A stretch of DNA of 64,000 bases. It comes from JANXYW01 sp031400455 (GTDB lineage: Bacteria; Chloroflexota; Dehalococcoidia; DSTF01; JACRBR01). This document shows positions 40,410-48,196 of this stretch, piece after piece. Position 1 is the stretch's first letter. The number at the start of each line of letters is the position of its first letter. The translations under genes and the position numbers were made by a program. The notes below the pieces were generated by a model that worked only from the letters and a program-made list of their open reading frames with translations, was not told where the DNA came from and did no database searches. The DNA lies in NCBI GenBank assembly GCA_031400455.1, contig JANNPX010000034.1, positions 1 through 64,000 of the forward strand, written 5' to 3'.

Positions 40410-41048
40410 CTAGATGCGATGCCAATCGTGTGGGAGCGCTGGAATCGGCCAGTTGGGATCCGGTCGCCAGGCCGGCCAGGGCTCCGAGAATGGCGGCTCG
40501 TTCCCCTCGACGCGACGAATGATCTTTTCCCCTTCTCGACGTACGGCTTCCGCATGCGCCGGATCAATCAAGCCGCGATCGATCATCGCTGCAAAGTCAT
40601 CCTCATCTTTCCACTTCCAATTTCGATCCGGTTCGACGATCACGTCAAGCATGAGATCCATCCACTGAAAGCCGCGGTCCGTGCGCCTGAAGGGCTCTTG
40701 CAAGTTGATGTACCAGCCCCAATGCTCGCCCGTACCAAGCCACGACACCCATACGGCGTGATCCGCGCCGGGCTCGGCGAGCCAAAGGCTCGATACGTCG
40801 TACCGTCGGTCCTCTAGCACCCAGTCCCGCTTCGCGAGGTTCGACATGATGCGTTCGGTGCGCGTGCTCGCACGAACGCGTGTCGGAGGCGTGGAGGGCG
40901 CCTTCCACGTCGTGCCTGTGGGATACCAAAGCGCCAGGTAGTCTGAACGATCTTCAACGACGATCATCGGTCGTGCCGACCAGAGACGTCCTTTCCAAAC
41001 CTCCTGCAGGAGGGCGGTTTCGCCAACCTCGAAGACGCGGTCGCTCAT
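40410..41048 (-). CDS. DUF402 domain protein (FomD/nucleotide phosphatase-like)
   Basis: 212 residues. The core (about 95-180) has the DUF402 pattern WGWYINLQEPFRRTDRG, then DLMLDVIVEPDRNWKWKDED followed by D/E-rich helix DFAAMIDRGLIDPAHAEAVR. The conserved Asp/Glu set in DVIVEPD and WKWKDEDD is the metal-binding site in characterised members (FomD and a staphylococcal nucleoside tri/diphosphatase). It therefore probably hydrolyses a nucleotide ester; the substrate is open. The N-terminal part (VFEVGETALLQEVWKGRLWS) is a beta-barrel-like lead. It precedes the alcohol dehydrogenase gene's end by 14 bp but no function links them. Confidence 0.85.
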   Translation of the reverse strand: MSDRVFEVGETALLQEVWKGRLWSARPMIVVEDRSDYLALWYPTGTTWKAPSTPPTRVRASTRTERIMSNLAKRDWVLEDRRYDVSSLWLAEPGADHAVWVSWLGTGEHWGWYINLQEPFRRTDRGFQWMDLMLDVIVEPDRNWKWKDEDDFAAMIDRGLIDPAHAEAVRREGEKIIRRVEGNEPPFSEPWPAWRPDPNWPIPALPHDWHRI

Positions 41049-41062
41049 TCGAATTCCGCTCT

Positions 41063-42085
41063 CTACGGCGTGATCTGGACCTTGATGGCGCCGCTGCTCT
41101 TGTCATCCGCCGTCGCGTACGCCTGCGCGATGTCTTCGAGGCCGTAGCGGTGGGTGATGCAGCGGCGCAGGCTTTCGGCGTTGCGGCGCATGATCTCGAT
41201 GGCGATCTCGTAGTCGGAGTTGCGGCCGGGGCGGCCGTAGCAGTTCGAGCCGACGATCTTCGGCTCCTTGATGAAGAACATGATCGGGTGGATCTGCACG
41301 GGCTGCGTGAACGCGCCCAGCACGCTGATCCGCCCGCCGAGGCCGACGACGCTGAGCGCGGCCGCGAGCGTGTTCGCGTGGCCGCCGACGGTCTCCACGA
41401 CGACGTCCGCGCCGCGTGTGGCTTTCGTGATCTCGCCGATGGCTGCCGCATCATCGCCGAAGACGGCGTCCGCGCCGAGCGCTTCGGCCATCGCCTTCTG
41501 ATGCGGATGGCGTGCGGTCGCGGCGATGTAGGTTGCGCCCATCGCCTTCGCAGCGGCGATCGCCATGAGGCCGATCGTGCCGGCGCCGAGGACGGCGACG
41601 CGAGCGCCGAAGCGGATGTCCACGAGGCGCAGGCCGTGCACGGCGACGGCCAGCGGCTCGCACAGCGCGCCGAGCTCGAAGTCGACTTCCGGCGGCAGCT
41701 TGTAGCATCCGTACGCGGAGACCGGCATGTACTCTCGCAAGCCGCCGTTGATGTTGAGCCCGTTCGCCTTGCGGCTGGGGCAGAGGTGATAGTTGCCTGA
41801 GCGGCACTGCACGCATTTGAGGCACACGTCGAACAGCTCGAGCGCGACGCGATCGCCCTTCTCGAATCCGGTGACGCCTTCGCCGAGCGCTTCGACCTCC
41901 CCCGCGCACTCGTGGCCCAGCACGAAGCCGGGGGGCACGGGAAATTCGCCGCGGTAGAAGTGCAGGTCGCTGCCGCAGACGCCGACGCTGCGCACGCGGA
42001 CGAGTACCTGCCCGGGCGCGGGCGAGGGGATGTCGACGTCGGCGAGCTCGAAGGCGCGGGGGGCGGCGATGGATGCTTGTCTCAT
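41063..42085 (-). CDS. Zinc-dependent medium-chain alcohol/polyol dehydrogenase
   Basis: 340 residues from ATG 42085, with AGGAG upstream; the 18-residue extension to 42139 is rejected. Catalytic zinc site: VGVCGSDLHFYRG (Cys), GHECAGEVEALGEGV (His-Glu). The structural-zinc lobe is present but altered: CLKCVQCRSGNYHLC (four Cys). The Rossmann loop is VAVLGAGTIGLMAIAAAKAMG (about 163-180). It is like sorbitol or threonine dehydrogenases; the substrate is undetermined. The cofactor is probably NAD+, as the loop end lacks the NADP pattern, but this is weak. The operon is not evident; two REP-like hairpins lie upstream. Confidence 0.92.
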   Translation of the reverse strand: MRQASIAAPRAFELADVDIPSPAPGQVLVRVRSVGVCGSDLHFYRGEFPVPPGFVLGHECAGEVEALGEGVTGFEKGDRVALELFDVCLKCVQCRSGNYHLCPSRKANGLNINGGLREYMPVSAYGCYKLPPEVDFELGALCEPLAVAVHGLRLVDIRFGARVAVLGAGTIGLMAIAAAKAMGATYIAATARHPHQKAMAEALGADAVFGDDAAAIGEITKATRGADVVVETVGGHANTLAAALSVVGLGGRISVLGAFTQPVQIHPIMFFIKEPKIVGSNCYGRPGRNSDYEIAIEIMRRNAESLRRCITHRYGLEDIAQAYATADDKSSGAIKVQITP

Positions 42086-42158
42086 GCGGTGCTCCTTGCG
42101 GGCGAGGCGCCCGCGCTCCATCTTGTGCCGGATCGGCACTGCATATCGATTTGAGGTC

Positions 42159-42219
42159 GTAGGGACGCGGCTTCAGCCCCGTCCCAAACGTTCGGACGGA
42201 CCTAAAGGTGCGTCCCTAC
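42159..42219. repeat. Facing pair of REP-like hairpins
   Basis: First: GTAG foot, then GGACGCGGC-TTCA-GCCCCGTCC (42159-42184). Second: GGACGGACC-TAAA-GGTGCGTCC with CTAC (42194-42219). The feet point outward, as in a two-REP BIME. The pair lies between the dehydrogenase start and the ATPase gene. Confidence 0.85.
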
Positions 42220-42314
42220 GGCCTCAAGTGGTGCGGTTGTCTTCGCCGCGGAGCGTTCGTCGTCGATCGCGAGCGGGCGAGCCGTACGGCGCGAGGCTCC
42301 GATATGATGGGCGA

Positions 42315-43145
42315 GTGAGGGCGCTGAATCAACCGGAAAGCTGGTGGGGGTGGCACGGCTACAACCATCCGGAGGCGATGTCGATCACGCAGATCCTGCG
42401 TGCGGAGACGATGCCCGTCCGCGTCGCGGCGATCCTCTCGCTGGCGATGGAGCGCGGCGCGCCGATGATCCTGGCTGCCGATCCACCGGGCGCGGGCAAG
42501 ACGACGATCCTGACGGCGCTGCTCGCCTTCGCGCCACCGGACGCGTCGGTGTACTTCACGCGCGGCTGGGGTGAGACGTTCAAGCTGCCGCCGCGCACGC
42601 CGGACGACCCGCCGACATACATCTTGGTCAACGAGATCAGCGACCACCTGCCGGTCTACTCGTGGGGTCCGTACGTGCGGCGCGAGTTGGAACTGGCGGG
42701 CGAGGGCTACTCACTGATGTCGACGATGCACTCCGAGACGGTGGACGGCGTGATCGAGCAGCTCACGGAAGAGTGCGACGTGCCGGCGTCGAATGTCGGG
42801 CACATCGCGCTGGTTGTGCCGATGTTCGTCGGGATGAATGCGGGGCGCCGGGTGCGGCGCGTCAGCGAGGTGGCGGTGCTGGAGCCGCTCGGCGGTGCGT
42901 ACGATCGGCACTCGATCGCGCGCTGGGATCCGGCATCGGATACCTACGAGGTGCTGAACACCCCGGCGCAGATGAACGCGCTTGCGCGGCGATTCGGCAT
43001 GGAAGATGAGGATCTGATCCAGGCGCTCGGGAAGCGTGAGCAGCTCATCGAAGCGCTGCTGCGCGACGGCGTGATGGCAATTGACGAGGTACAGGCACGC
43101 GTCTTCGCGGCCGCGGGCTACGACGTGCTTTCGGATCCGGATTGA
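42315..43145 (+). CDS. Stand-alone secretion-type (PilT/CpaF/FlaI-like) ATPase
   Basis: 276 residues from GTG 42315; longer upstream frames are not protein-like. Walker A is LAADPPGAGKTTILTALLAF (P-loop GAGKT, about 53-72), Asp box-like VNEISDHLPVYSWG, and the His box SLMSTMHSETVDGVIEQL, where hexameric type II/IV secretion ATPases have a TLHA-like motif. The C-terminal part (about 190-276) includes VGHIALVVPMFVG and RRVRRVSEVAVLEPL, the last strand set of that ATPase core. It lacks the usual N-terminal domain and is much shorter than CpaF or FlaI, and no pilin, membrane or inner-membrane partner gene is near. Substrate or partner is unknown. Confidence 0.82.
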   Translation: MRALNQPESWWGWHGYNHPEAMSITQILRAETMPVRVAAILSLAMERGAPMILAADPPGAGKTTILTALLAFAPPDASVYFTRGWGETFKLPPRTPDDPPTYILVNEISDHLPVYSWGPYVRRELELAGEGYSLMSTMHSETVDGVIEQLTEECDVPASNVGHIALVVPMFVGMNAGRRVRRVSEVAVLEPLGGAYDRHSIARWDPASDTYEVLNTPAQMNALARRFGMEDEDLIQALGKREQLIEALLRDGVMAIDEVQARVFAAAGYDVLSDPD

Positions 43146-43168
43146 GAATCCTTCGGACGGGCAGGACT

Positions 43169-43192
43169 CGCAGCCGGGGCGGCTGTGCCACA
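43169..43192. repeat. Inverted partial copy of the GTGGCACAGCCG element
   Basis: On the minus strand this reads GTGGCACAGCCGCCCCGGCTG, the hairpin core of the 104-bp tandem element at 50968-51172. It lies between the ATPase and the FAD-monooxygenase genes. Confidence 0.65.
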
Positions 43193-43212
43193 TGCATGGA
43201 GCGTGATTCGAG

Positions 43213-44448
43213 ATGAGTGAGCAATTCGATGTCGTGATCGTGGGCGGCGGGATCGGCGGCTCCGCGCTTGCGACGGTGCTGGCGCGCGCGGGCAAGCGGG
43301 TTCTCGTTCTGGAGCGGACGACCGAGTATCGCGACCTCGTGCGGGGTGAGTGGATCGCGCCGTGGGGCGTGGCGGAGTTGAAGGCGCTCGGGCTGTACGA
43401 CGAGTTCATCGCCGCAGGCGCCCATCACGTGACAAAGCACGTATCGTACGGCGATGGCATCGATCCCGCGGTGGCCGAGGCGGCAGCGTTGCCGCTCGTC
43501 GACCTGCTACCGGGCATTCCCGGTCCGTTGTGCATCGGTCATCCACGGAGCTGCAACCTCTTGCACGATGCGGCAGTAGCGTCCGGCGCAACCGTGCTTC
43601 GCGACGTGCGCGACATCCCGCAGATGACGTTCGGCGCATCGCCGTCGGTGACGTACGTGCACGACGGGCAGGAGCACACGGCCACGTGCAAGATCGTCGT
43701 GGGCGCCGATGGTCGCGGATCGCTGGTGCGGCGCACCGCGGGCATCGAGCTGCATCGCGATCCGACGCATCATCTCTTTTCGGGCATGCTGGTCGAGGGC
43801 GCGGACGGCTGGCCGGCTGAAACGCAAATGCTCGGCGCGGAGGGAGATGTGCACTATCTTGCGTTCCCACAGGGAAACGGGCGGGTGCGCCTGTACCTCG
43901 GGTACTCCAGCGATCAGCCGCAGCGGCTCGCAGGAGATGGCGGGCAGCAGGCGTTTCTCGACGCGTTCCGGCTGAAGAGCGTACCCCTGGCTGATCACCT
44001 TGCGAACGCGAGGCCCGCAGGACCATGTCACTCGTACCCCAACGAAGACACGTGGACAGACGAGCCGTACGCCGAGGGCGTGGTGCTGATCGGCGACGCG
44101 GCCGGGCACAACGACCCGATCATCGGGCAAGGCCTGTCGATCACGTACCGTGACGTGCGGAGCGTGCGCGACGTGCTGCTCGGCAGCGACGACTGGTCGC
44201 CGTCAGCGTTCGCCGCGTACGGCGAAGAGCGCCGTGAGCGGATGCGCCGGCTGCGCTTCGTAGCGGCGTTGCAGGCGCGGGTGGAGAACGAGTTTGGTGA
44301 AGAAGCCGAGGCCCGGCGCCAGCGCGCCTACGAGCGCCGCGGCACCGATCCGACGCTGATGCTGCCGGCGCTGGCGACGATGATGGGTCCGGAGAAGATG
44401 CCACCGCAGGCCTTCGAGGATGCGCTGATGGAGCGCACGCTGGCGTAG
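43213..44448 (+). CDS. FAD-dependent monooxygenase-like oxidoreductase
   Basis: 411 residues. Group A flavoprotein fingerprint: FDVVIVGGGIGGSALATVLA (GxGxxG, about 5-24) with GKRVLVLERTTEYRD, the DG motif VVGADGRGSLVRRTAG (about 163-178), and the GD motif VVLIGDAAGHNDPIIGQGLS (about 290-309). This is the p-hydroxybenzoate hydroxylase fold of FAD hydroxylases and epoxidases that use NAD(P)H and O2. The end (AALQARVENEFGEEAEARRQ) is helical. The hydratase gene follows 54 bp downstream, a pairing typical of aromatic-ring breakdown; the substrate cannot be told. Confidence 0.9.
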   Translation: MSEQFDVVIVGGGIGGSALATVLARAGKRVLVLERTTEYRDLVRGEWIAPWGVAELKALGLYDEFIAAGAHHVTKHVSYGDGIDPAVAEAAALPLVDLLPGIPGPLCIGHPRSCNLLHDAAVASGATVLRDVRDIPQMTFGASPSVTYVHDGQEHTATCKIVVGADGRGSLVRRTAGIELHRDPTHHLFSGMLVEGADGWPAETQMLGAEGDVHYLAFPQGNGRVRLYLGYSSDQPQRLAGDGGQQAFLDAFRLKSVPLADHLANARPAGPCHSYPNEDTWTDEPYAEGVVLIGDAAGHNDPIIGQGLSITYRDVRSVRDVLLGSDDWSPSAFAAYGEERRERMRRLRFVAALQARVENEFGEEAEARRQRAYERRGTDPTLMLPALATMMGPEKMPPQAFEDALMERTLA

Positions 44449-44502
44449 CTGCGACCGTTGGCGGCGAAGGACACAAAGGGTTTGGCACGAAACGAATCGG
44501 CC

Positions 44503-45300
44503 GTGATAAGGGGAGCGGACGTCATTCTCGATGCGTTCGCGTCCCGGCGGATGATCTCGCCGCTTAGTCACACTGATCACGCGCTCGACGAGGCTGGCAG
44601 CTATGCGATCGCTCGCGAGATTCATGCGCGACGCGTCGCCAACGGTGAACGGCCCTTAGGGCGAAAGATCGGCTTCACGAACCGAACGATCTGGGCGGAG
44701 TATGGAGTGGACGCGCCGATTTGGGGCTACGTCTACGATTCGACTGTGCAGCAGTCGTCCGGTGGCATCGCCACCCTATCGCTTGAGGCGCTGCTACAGC
44801 CGCGAATTGAGCCGGAGATCGTCTTGCACTTCGCGCGGACGCCGCCGGTCACGCATGATGAAGCGGCGATCCTCGGCTGCATCGACTGGATCGCGCCGGC
44901 GTTCGAAATCATCCAGTGCCCGTACCCCAACTGGAAGTTCACGGCGGCCGATGCGATCGCCGCGCACACGCTTCACGGCGCGCTCGTCGTTGGTACCCCC
45001 GTTTTGGTTAGCGAGGTCGACGATTGTTGCACGAAGTTGCACACGTTCGGCGTGGAGCTTGCACGAAACGGCGAACTTCGAGCGGCGGGCGGAGGCGCGA
45101 ACGTGCTGGACAGCCCGCTGCTCGCGTGCGCGCATCTCGTGGAGGTGCTGGCCCGAGACTCCAACTTCGAGCCTGTTCACGCCGGAGAGATCGTGACGAC
45201 GGGTACGCTCACCGCGCCACAAGCCGTGACGTCGGGCGAAACGTGGCTCTGCGAACTCGACGGCATCGGCCTCCCTAGCCTCTCGATCACGTTTGCGTAG
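44503..45300 (+). CDS. 2-Keto-4-pentenoate hydratase/FAH-family enzyme
   Basis: 265 residues from GTG 44503; the longer TTG 44458 start runs through repeat-like DNA (GGCGAAGGACACAAAGGG) and was not used. The FAH/MhpD fold has GRKIGFTNRTIWAEYGVDAP, IEPEIVLHFA (metal-binding Glu pair), EIIQCPYPNWKFTAADAIA, and GEIVTTGTLTAPQAVTSGE at the end, with the Gly-rich catalytic loop. Such enzymes hydrate 2-oxo-4-pentenoates after meta-cleavage of catechols, or split acylpyruvates. The adjacent FAD monooxygenase suggests an aromatic degradation route, but no ring-cleaving dioxygenase is here. Confidence 0.85.
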   Translation: MIRGADVILDAFASRRMISPLSHTDHALDEAGSYAIAREIHARRVANGERPLGRKIGFTNRTIWAEYGVDAPIWGYVYDSTVQQSSGGIATLSLEALLQPRIEPEIVLHFARTPPVTHDEAAILGCIDWIAPAFEIIQCPYPNWKFTAADAIAAHTLHGALVVGTPVLVSEVDDCCTKLHTFGVELARNGELRAAGGGANVLDSPLLACAHLVEVLARDSNFEPVHAGEIVTTGTLTAPQAVTSGETWLCELDGIGLPSLSITFA

Positions 45301-45336
45301 TCGCTTCTTCTGCGCGCGGGCTTGCCACAACGGACG

Positions 45337-45405
45337 GGGACGGAGCTGAAGCTGCGTCCCTACTTCATCCGGCCGCCATTCCCTGCGACCTTCGTGGCCT
45401 TCGTG
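45337..45405. repeat. REP-like hairpin and 9-bp array upstream of gap
   Basis: GGGACGGAGC-TGAA-GCTGCGTCCC with CTAC foot (45337-45363). At 45389-45405 two inverted CACGAAGG-type 9-mers follow (CCTTCGTGGCCTTCGTG). The rest of 45301-45524 shows nothing gene-like. Confidence 0.75.
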
Positions 45406-45524
45406 TTCGCAGCGTCCGCAGGCCTCGCGAATGGTTCTCCAACCCCGTTGGGCACTAGCCCGTGAGGCGGGAGGGCGGCACAATGAGATGAAATCCGGGC
45501 AGCATGAAAGGACGAGAACCAGCA

Positions 45525-46538
45525 ATGGTCACGCGCATCGGCATCAACGGCTTCGGCCGGATCGGTCGGCAGGTCTTCAAGGCGATCAAGGAGCGGTATG
45601 GGACGGAGTTGGTCGTCGTGGCGATCAACGATCTCGTCGACAACGAGACGAACGCGCACCTGCTCAAGTACGACTCCAATTACGGCCGCTACCCGGGTAC
45701 CGTCGTCGCCACAAAAACGGGGCTGACCGTCGATGGCAAAGCCGTGCGCGTGTTCGCGGAGCGCGAGCCGGCAAAAATCCCGTGGGGCAAGGCGAACGTC
45801 GATATCGTCGTCGAGTCCACGGGCTTCTTCACGGATGCAAACGCCGCCCGCGACCACATCCACGATGGCGTTAAGAAAGTGATCATCTCCGCGCCGGCGA
45901 AGAACGAGGACGTCACGATCGTCCTCGGCGTCAACGCGGAGGCGTACAAGAAGTCGAAGCACAAGGTGATCTCGAACGCCTCGTGCACGACGAACGGCCT
46001 CGCTCCGACGGTGAAGGTGCTGCTGGACAACTTCGGCATCCTCAAGGGGCAGATGACGACGATTCACGCCTACACGAACTCGCAGCGCCTGCTCGACATG
46101 CAGTCGAAGGATCTGCGCGAGGCGCGAGCGGCGGCAATGAACATCGTGCCGACGTCGACGGGCGCGGCGCGCGCGCTGAAGCTCGTGATCCCCGAGATCG
46201 AGGGCAAGCTCGATGGCGTCGCCTACCGCGTGCCGACGCCCACGGTGTCGATCGTAGAGATCGTGGCGCTCGTGAAGAAGAAGACCACCGCGGAAGAAGT
46301 GAACGCCGCGATGCGCAAGGCGGCGGCCGGCAAGATGAAGGGCATCCTCGCCGTTACCGACGAGCCGTTGGTGTCGATGGACCTCAAGGGCGACCCGCAC
46401 TCGTCGACCGTGGACTCGCTGATCACGAACGTCGTGGCGGGCGACCTGGTGAAGGTGGCGTCGTGGTACGACAACGAGTGGGGCTACTCGTGCCGAACGG
46501 CGGACCTGTGTGCGTTCATCGCGAACAAGGGGCTGTGA
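45525..46538 (+). CDS. gap: Glyceraldehyde-3-phosphate dehydrogenase
   Basis: 337 residues from ATG 45525 (MVTRIGINGFGRIGRQVFKA); ATG 45504 would add seven residues. NAD-binding fold with GFGRIGR and INDLVDNETNAHLLKYDSNY. Catalytic Cys154 is in SNASCTTNG and the active-site His in TTIHAYTNSQRLLDM. Substrate loop SSTVDSLITNVV and end SWYDNEWGYSCRTADL are typical of the glycolytic enzyme. It oxidises G3P to 1,3-bisphosphoglycerate. Terminal acidic residues that fix NAD against NADP look NAD-like (INDL), but this is weak evidence. A hairpin with a T-rich tail follows. Confidence 0.97.
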   Translation: MVTRIGINGFGRIGRQVFKAIKERYGTELVVVAINDLVDNETNAHLLKYDSNYGRYPGTVVATKTGLTVDGKAVRVFAEREPAKIPWGKANVDIVVESTGFFTDANAARDHIHDGVKKVIISAPAKNEDVTIVLGVNAEAYKKSKHKVISNASCTTNGLAPTVKVLLDNFGILKGQMTTIHAYTNSQRLLDMQSKDLREARAAAMNIVPTSTGAARALKLVIPEIEGKLDGVAYRVPTPTVSIVEIVALVKKKTTAEEVNAAMRKAAAGKMKGILAVTDEPLVSMDLKGDPHSSTVDSLITNVVAGDLVKVASWYDNEWGYSCRTADLCAFIANKGL

Positions 46539-46540
46539 AC

Positions 46541-46575
46541 GAGTTCGCAGTTCGTAGTCTGTAGTTAGCAGTTCG
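46541..46575. repeat. 7-bp-period array, CAGTTCG/TAGTCTG type
   Basis: Heptamers GAGTTCG, CAGTTCG, TAGTCTG, TAGTTAG, CAGTTCG begin three bases after the gap stop codon. The unit family is that of 5104 and 28900. Confidence 0.85.
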
Positions 46576-46580
46576 TTGAG

Positions 46581-46606
46581 GCCGGCCAAAGTGCCGGCTT
46601 CTTCGA
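46581..46606 (+). terminator. Intrinsic terminator after gap
   Basis: GCCGGC-CAAAGT-GCCGGC (46581-46598), then TTCTTCGATT. The stem is short and the T tract broken, but position and shape fit a terminator for gap. Confidence 0.55.
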
Positions 46607-46618
46607 TTGTGAGGATGG

Positions 46619-48010
46619 ATGACGGGCAACGAGAGCATTCAGCTGCGGGCTGTCGACTCCGGTGAGCATGAGCACCATGCGAAGGCGTACGAGGCGCCGT
46701 ATCGCTGGTTCATCGCGGCGAGCCTGACGCTGGGGATCGGCGGCGGGTTCATGCTGTCGCTCTTGCTACCACTGGCGCGCGCGGAGGAGTGGAGTTGGGG
46801 CGCCGGAATACGATGGGAAGCACTGATCCAGGCGCACGGACAGCTCCAACTCATCGGGTTCGGCGGGCTCTTCGTGATGGGGATGGCGTTCCGGCTGATG
46901 CCGCGGTTCTCCGGCCGGCCATTGGCGTTCCGATTCGTCGTGCCGGCGCTGATCCCGATCATCGCATCGAGCCTGATCCTCAGATCGGTCGCGCAGCCGA
47001 TGGGCGGCGGAGCGGCGCGCGATGTAGCGCTTGTTGCGTCGGCGGTACTTCTTCTCGCTGGTGGTGCCGGGTTCGCGGCGGTGATCTGGGGCACGCTGCT
47101 GCACCGCGACAGTAAGGCCGGGGCGACCGGCTATTTCTTCATGCTGGGTGCGCTGGGGTTCTGTGCCGGCGCGGTACTCAACTTCTTACAGGTGATCGAG
47201 ATCGTGCGCAACGACCTCCCGCTAGCGCCCGTGGCGAAGCAGACGGCACAGGTCTTCGTGCAGCAGTACGGCTTTCTCATCATGTTTCTGTCGGGCGTGG
47301 CATCGCGCGCCGTGCCGACGTTCACGGGTGCGGTACCACGCCCGATCCTGTCGCGCCTCGCCGCGCTTGTGCTTGCGGGGGGCGTTGTTCTCTTCGTGGG
47401 AGCGATGCTCTGGATCACGTATCGGTCGTCGACTACCGCCGTGATGCGGGTGGGGGACGCGGGCCTCCTGTGCACTGCGGGGGCCTTCGCGACGTTCGTG
47501 TGGATGTCCGGCGCGGTGTGGCCTTCGAAGAATCGCGTCGCAGCGGCGTCGCAGACTGCGTTCTGGTTCGTGCGGTCAGCGTACACCTGGCTGCTCGTCG
47601 CCGCCGCGCTGACGGCGTGGTATGCCATGCGTGCGTTCATCAGCGGCGGATTGCCGGACCCATACGAACTCGATGCTGTACGCCACGTGCTGACGGTCGG
47701 TGTACTGACGATGATGATCGTAGGCATGGGATTGCTCATCCTGCCGGAACTGGCGGGACGGCGGCTCCAGCATCCAGATGAGCGCTGGCTCCTGCGGGCG
47801 ATGATCGTGGCGGTGAACTCGGCGGCGGCGCTCCGCTTGTGGCCGGCGGTTGAGGGCATCAACTGGCTGGCATCGACGCGCTACTGGCCGATGGCCGCCG
47901 CGGGCGGCCTCGCATCTGGCGTCGTCATCGTATTCGCGGCGATGTTTGCGCAGAGCTACCTGGAGCAGCGGAAGCCGGGTTGGGGGCACAAGGGTGCTGC
48001 GGCGCGCTGA
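46619..48010 (+). CDS. NnrS-family membrane protein
   Basis: 463 residues with about 12 hydrophobic helices and little outside the membrane except short loops. The early motif IQAHGQLQLIGFGGLFVMGM followed by FRLMPRF is typical of NnrS proteins, which bind heme and copper and are linked to nitric-oxide or nitrosative stress. A second signature region lies at LEFLxGV-like positions (VQQYGFLIMFLSGVASRAVP, TFTGAVP). His-rich start (GEHEHHAKAYEAPYRW). Start ATG 46619 has a GAGG a few bases upstream. The gene probably forms a unit on its own; no norB or cytochrome genes are near. Role is inferred from family only. Confidence 0.88.
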   Translation: MTGNESIQLRAVDSGEHEHHAKAYEAPYRWFIAASLTLGIGGGFMLSLLLPLARAEEWSWGAGIRWEALIQAHGQLQLIGFGGLFVMGMAFRLMPRFSGRPLAFRFVVPALIPIIASSLILRSVAQPMGGGAARDVALVASAVLLLAGGAGFAAVIWGTLLHRDSKAGATGYFFMLGALGFCAGAVLNFLQVIEIVRNDLPLAPVAKQTAQVFVQQYGFLIMFLSGVASRAVPTFTGAVPRPILSRLAALVLAGGVVLFVGAMLWITYRSSTTAVMRVGDAGLLCTAGAFATFVWMSGAVWPSKNRVAAASQTAFWFVRSAYTWLLVAAALTAWYAMRAFISGGLPDPYELDAVRHVLTVGVLTMMIVGMGLLILPELAGRRLQHPDERWLLRAMIVAVNSAAALRLWPAVEGINWLASTRYWPMAAAGGLASGVVIVFAAMFAQSYLEQRKPGWGHKGAAAR

Positions 48011-48139
48011 TGCTCGTCGGGCGTGCCTCACCGAGTGGATCGCGCTCCTGACACGAGCGCGGGTTTCCGCCGCGGGTTCGGCTGCGTTTTCCGCATCGAC
48101 CGGCGCTTGGCGTAGAGATCACCCGTGCTAGGCTTGATC

Positions 48140-48164
48140 GGGCGGTTCGAACCGCCCTTCGTTT
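48140..48164 (+). terminator. Putative terminator after NnrS
   Basis: GGGCGG-TTCGAA-CCGCCC (48140-48157) with TTCGTTTG behind it. It stands about 130 bp after the NnrS stop and just before the MMPL start. T tract is broken. Confidence 0.5.
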
Positions 48165-48196
48165 GCTCATAATGCGCTAGACGCGCGGAGATCTAC

